DNA from: JBIOYL01 sp044870185
GTDB taxonomy: Bacteria; Actinomycetota; CALGFH01
DNA: 25,427 bases
Assembly: GCA_044870185.1 (NCBI GenBank)
Contig: JBIOYL010000360.1
Coordinates: forward strand, 1 to 25,427
Reading direction: 5' to 3'
The number at the start of each line of letters is the position of its first letter. Position 1 is the stretch's first letter. The notes beneath the pieces were generated by a model. It saw only the letters and a list, made by a program, of their open reading frames with translations, had not been told where the DNA came from and did no database searches. Both the position numbers and the translations under genes were made by a program. Of the stretch, positions 22,472 through 25,427 are shown one piece after another.

Positions 22472-25427
22472 CTACACCACCCCGACCCGCTCGAGCGGGG
22501 CGAAGGGGGCCGGTGGTGCCCAGGCGAGCTGGACGAGGCCGCTCGGCCCCTGCCGGCGGACCAGGAAGGCGCGCCCGGGCGGCAGCGACGCCGCCTTCCG
22601 CTCGCCGACCAGCGCACCCTCCTGCGGGTCGCCGGACAACAGCAGCGCCGGCACGCCAAGCTCGCGCAGGCGCTGGAGGACCGGCTCGAACCCGGCCCGG
22701 GCGGTCCCGCTCACGGGCCGGGCCAGCACCATATGAAGGCCGATGTCCCTGGCCTGGCCGAGCAGGTCGGCAAGCGGTCCGATGGGGTTGCCGAGCGAGC
22801 CTGCCACCAGGTCGTAGTCGTCGACGACGAGCACGTGATGGGGGCCGCTCCACCAGGCGCGGGCGAGCAGCCGCTCCCGGCTGAGGCCGGCCGAGGGCAG
22901 CCGCCCGGCCAGGGTGGCGCGCAGCTCGGCGACCGCCTCGGCGGCTGCCGTCGGCGTGCACGCGTACGCGGCCAGATGCGGCCCTTCGGCGACGTCGAGC
23001 AGCGTGCGCCGGTAGTCGACGACGGTGAGCCGCACCTCGTCGGGGCGGTGGCGGGCGGCCAGGCCGCGCACGAGCAGCCGCAGCAGGCTCGTCTTGCCGG
23101 CCCCGGCGTCGCCGAGCACGAGCAGGTGCGTCGCCCCGGAAAGCAGGTCGAGCCAGACGGGTTCCAGGCGGTGCTCGGCGACACCGATCGGCACGCCCGC
23201 AGGGGCACCCGGTCCGGGGATGGGCAGCTCCTGCTCGCCGACCAGGTCGGGCAGCATGCGCAGCTCCGGTGCCCCGGTGCCCCGGCGCGGCGGCCGGGCG
23301 CGGGCGACCAGCGCGCCGACGGCGGCGGCGAGCCCGGCGGTCCTCGCCTGCCCGTCCACTCGGGGCAGCGCCGCCTGGAACTGCAGGCCACCGGGGGTGA
23401 GGCCGCGGCCGGGCAGCCCCGCCGGCAGGGCTGCGGCGGCCGCCCGGCCGACCTCCGACTCGATCGGGTCGTTCAGACGCAGCTCGAACCGGCCACCGAT
23501 GTTGTCGCGCAGGCTCGAGCGCAGCTCGGCCCAGCGGTTGGCGGTCAAGATGAGGTGCACGCCGTAGTGCAGGCCGGCGGCCACCAGCTCGGCCAGCTCG
23601 GCCTCGAGGTCGGGGAGCTCCTGGCGGGCGAGCCCCCAGTTGTCGACCACGAGGAAGACCTCGCCGTAGGCAGTGCCCGGCAGGTCGCCGGCCTGTCGAG
23701 CGTGATGGTAGGCGGCCATCGAGTCGAGCCCGGCACGGCGGAAGAGCCGTTCACGGTCGGCCACCACCGCGCGCAGCTCGCCCACCAGGCGGCGGACCCG
23801 GTCATGGTCGTGCCGGCCGACGACGCCGCCGACATGCGGCGCGTCGGCGAACGGATGCAGCAGGCCACCACCGAAGTCGACGCAGTAGACGTGCACGTCG
23901 TCGGGTGGGTGGGTCAGGGCGAAGGCGGCCAGGATGGTACAGACCAGGGTGCTCTTGCCGGTCCTGGGTCCGCCGACGATCGCCAGGTGCCCGGCGGCGC
24001 CCGAGAAGTCCAGCATGAGCGGCTCCTGGGCCTGCGCGGCCGGGCGGTCGACGACCCCGACCGGGATGCGCAGCCAGCCGCCGGCCGAGGTGGCGAGCAC
24101 GCGGTCGAGCGGCAGCGCCGGCTCCAGGGGCGGCAGCCAGACCTGGTGCGCCGGCCCGCCCCGCTCGTGGCCCGCGTGGGCCAGCCGCGCGATGGCGACC
24201 CGCAGGTCGGTCGGACCGGTCGGGGCCGGCTCGGGCGGGCTCGCCGCCGAGACGAGCGCGGCCTTGAACCGCGCGGAGATCCGCGTGTCGACCTTGAGGT
24301 AGCCGAGACCCGGATGGGGCGGCAGGTGGTAGGCGTCCGGGGCGCCGAGCACGGCGGCCGACTCGCCCGGGCCGAAGGTACGCAGGCAGATCCGGTAGCG
24401 CAGGTGCCCTTCGAGCCCGCGGATGCGGCCCTCCTCCAGCCGCTGGGAGGCGAGCAGCAGGTGCATGCCCAGGCTGCGCCCCACCCGCCCGATGGTGACG
24501 AGCAGGTCGAGGAAGTCCGGACGGCCGGCGAGCAGCTCGCCGAACTCGTCGACGACCAGGAGCAGGTAGGGCATGGGCGCGAGTGAGGCATGTGCCCGCG
24601 CCGCCCGGTACTGGCGGATGTCGTCGAGGTTGCCGGCCTCGCGCAGCAGGCGCTGGCGGCGCTCCTGCTCGCCGGACAGGGCGGCCCGCATGCGGTCGAC
24701 CAGCGCCAGGTCGTCCTGGAGGTTGGTGATCATGCCGGCCGTGTGCGGCAGCTCGGCCAGGTCGGCGAATGCCGCGCCGCCCTTGAAGTCGACGAACACG
24801 AAGCTCAGCGTGGCGGGCGGATGGGTGACGGCCAGCCCGGCCACGATCGTGCGCAGCAGCTCGCTCTTGCCCGAGCCGGTCGCGCCGATCACCAGGCCGT
24901 GCGGGCCCATGCCGCCGTCGGCCGCCTCCTTGAGGTCCAGCTCGACCGGCCGGCCGTCGGCGGCCAGCCCGATGGGGACACGCAGCAGGTCGGCGTGGGG
25001 TCGCGGCGCCCAGGTCGCCTCGGGGCGGATCCGGGCCGCGGCGCCGAGGCCGAGCAGGTCCAGCAGCCGCACGCCGACCGCGGGCTCGAGCGGGCGGCCG
25101 CCCTGCTGCTCCAGGCGCAGCGGGGCGAGCGCCCGGGCGATGGCCTCGCACCAGGCGATCCCGCCGGCATCGGCCACGATGCCGGCAAGGCGGCGGCCGC
25201 CGGGGGCGGTCTCGGCGAAGCTGGCCGTCCCCGCCGGCGACAGCTCGATCCGGGCTCGGAGCTGGGCCGGCTCCTCGGCCCGGGACGCCACCAGGCACAG
25301 CACGGCCACCCGCAGCTCGTGGGCGTGCTCGAGGACCTGCCGGAGCAGCGGGAGCCGGGCCGCCGGCGAGCGCGGGTCGAAGCCGTCGACGACGAGCAGC
25401 AGGTGCGGCTCGCCGTCGTCGCCGCCG
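22472..25427 (-). CDS. eccC: Type VII secretion FtsK/SpoIIIE ATPase EccC (partial, 5' end outside the window)
   Basis: EccC is the membrane-associated motor that recognises and drives WXG100-type substrates through the ESX/type VII system. The window holds the C-terminal 985 or so residues; the N-terminal membrane part lies beyond the right edge. Three FtsK-like domains are visible. D1 has Walker A GATGSGKSE (nt about 24863-24886), VFVDFKGGAAF and Walker B YLLLVVDEFGELL. D2 has GGPRTGKST and VFLVVDNWG, where Asn replaces the catalytic Glu. D3 has GDAGAGKTS and HVLVVDDYDL. D1 therefore looks like the catalytic domain, as in characterised EccC, with D2 and D3 probably substrate-binding or regulatory. 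The UBL-MinD gene follows 11 nt after the TAG stop. Confidence 0.93.
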   Translation of the reverse strand, partial: GGDDGEPHLLLVVDGFDPRSPAARLPLLRQVLEHAHELRVAVLCLVASRAEEPAQLRARIELSPAGTASFAETAPGGRRLAGIVADAGGIAWCEAIARALAPLRLEQQGGRPLEPAVGVRLLDLLGLGAAARIRPEATWAPRPHADLLRVPIGLAADGRPVELDLKEAADGGMGPHGLVIGATGSGKSELLRTIVAGLAVTHPPATLSFVFVDFKGGAAFADLAELPHTAGMITNLQDDLALVDRMRAALSGEQERRQRLLREAGNLDDIRQYRAARAHASLAPMPYLLLVVDEFGELLAGRPDFLDLLVTIGRVGRSLGMHLLLASQRLEEGRIRGLEGHLRYRICLRTFGPGESAAVLGAPDAYHLPPHPGLGYLKVDTRISARFKAALVSAASPPEPAPTGPTDLRVAIARLAHAGHERGGPAHQVWLPPLEPALPLDRVLATSAGGWLRIPVGVVDRPAAQAQEPLMLDFSGAAGHLAIVGGPRTGKSTLVCTILAAFALTHPPDDVHVYCVDFGGGLLHPFADAPHVGGVVGRHDHDRVRRLVGELRAVVADRERLFRRAGLDSMAAYHHARQAGDLPGTAYGEVFLVVDNWGLARQELPDLEAELAELVAAGLHYGVHLILTANRWAELRSSLRDNIGGRFELRLNDPIESEVGRAAAAALPAGLPGRGLTPGGLQFQAALPRVDGQARTAGLAAAVGALVARARPPRRGTGAPELRMLPDLVGEQELPIPGPGAPAGVPIGVAEHRLEPVWLDLLSGATHLLVLGDAGAGKTSLLRLLVRGLAARHRPDEVRLTVVDYRRTLLDVAEGPHLAAYACTPTAAAEAVAELRATLAGRLPSAGLSRERLLARAWWSGPHHVLVVDDYDLVAGSLGNPIGPLADLLGQARDIGLHMVLARPVSGTARAGFEPVLQRLRELGVPALLLSGDPQEGALVGERKAASLPPGRAFLVRRQGPSGLVQLAWAPPAPFAPLERVGVV

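Overview
The window is very G+C-rich DNA with coding conventions typical of Actinomycetota: frequent GTG starts, one TTG start, GGAGG-type ribosome binding sites and genes that overlap by 1-4 nt. Its backbone is the conserved actinobacterial nusA-infB-pnp cluster on the minus strand. Family assignments rest on motifs and gene order read by eye; no database search was run.

Layout from left to right. (1) 1-1279, plus: an amidohydrolase of the FluG N-terminal type, whose true start may lie off the window. (2) 1365-3862, minus: dapB followed by a two-domain ThyX-like flavin-dependent thymidylate synthase, joined by an ATGA overlap. (3) 3963-4921, minus: a relatively A+T-rich patch with an intact HTH/DUF433 antitoxin and the remnant of its VapC45-like PIN toxin, cut by an internal out-of-frame deletion. 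(4) 5124-7883, plus: a GNAT acetyltransferase, a membrane-anchored molybdopterin oxidoreductase with a one-base frameshift, and a GAF-ANTAR regulator. (5) 7933-20721, minus, the housekeeping block in transcription order: rimP, nusA, ylxR, infB, DUF503, rbfA, a DHH phosphoesterase, truB, ribF, rpsO, pnp and an M16 peptidase. (6) 21027-25427, minus: type VII secretion genes, namely EccC (cut by the window edge) and a ubiquitin-like (EsaB/YukD) domain fused to a MinD-like ATPase whose P-loop has lost its lysines.

The housekeeping block couples transcription (NusA, YlxR), translation initiation and ribosome maturation (IF-2, RimP, RbfA, TruB, S15), RNA and small-nucleotide turnover (PNPase, DHH enzyme) and flavin synthesis (RibF). 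Flavins are also the cofactor class of the ThyX-like protein further along. The block appears to start from a promoter at about 20921-20950, with a leader carrying a perfect 9-bp hairpin. Other leader hairpins precede pnp and the DUF503 gene.

The least ordinary items are the UBL-MinD fusion with a degenerate P-loop next to EccC, the double ThyX protein with altered signature motifs in both halves, the broken toxin beside an intact antitoxin, the frameshifted Mo-enzyme, and the paired hairpins in the pnp leader. No tRNA, rRNA, CRISPR array or insertion sequence was recognised.
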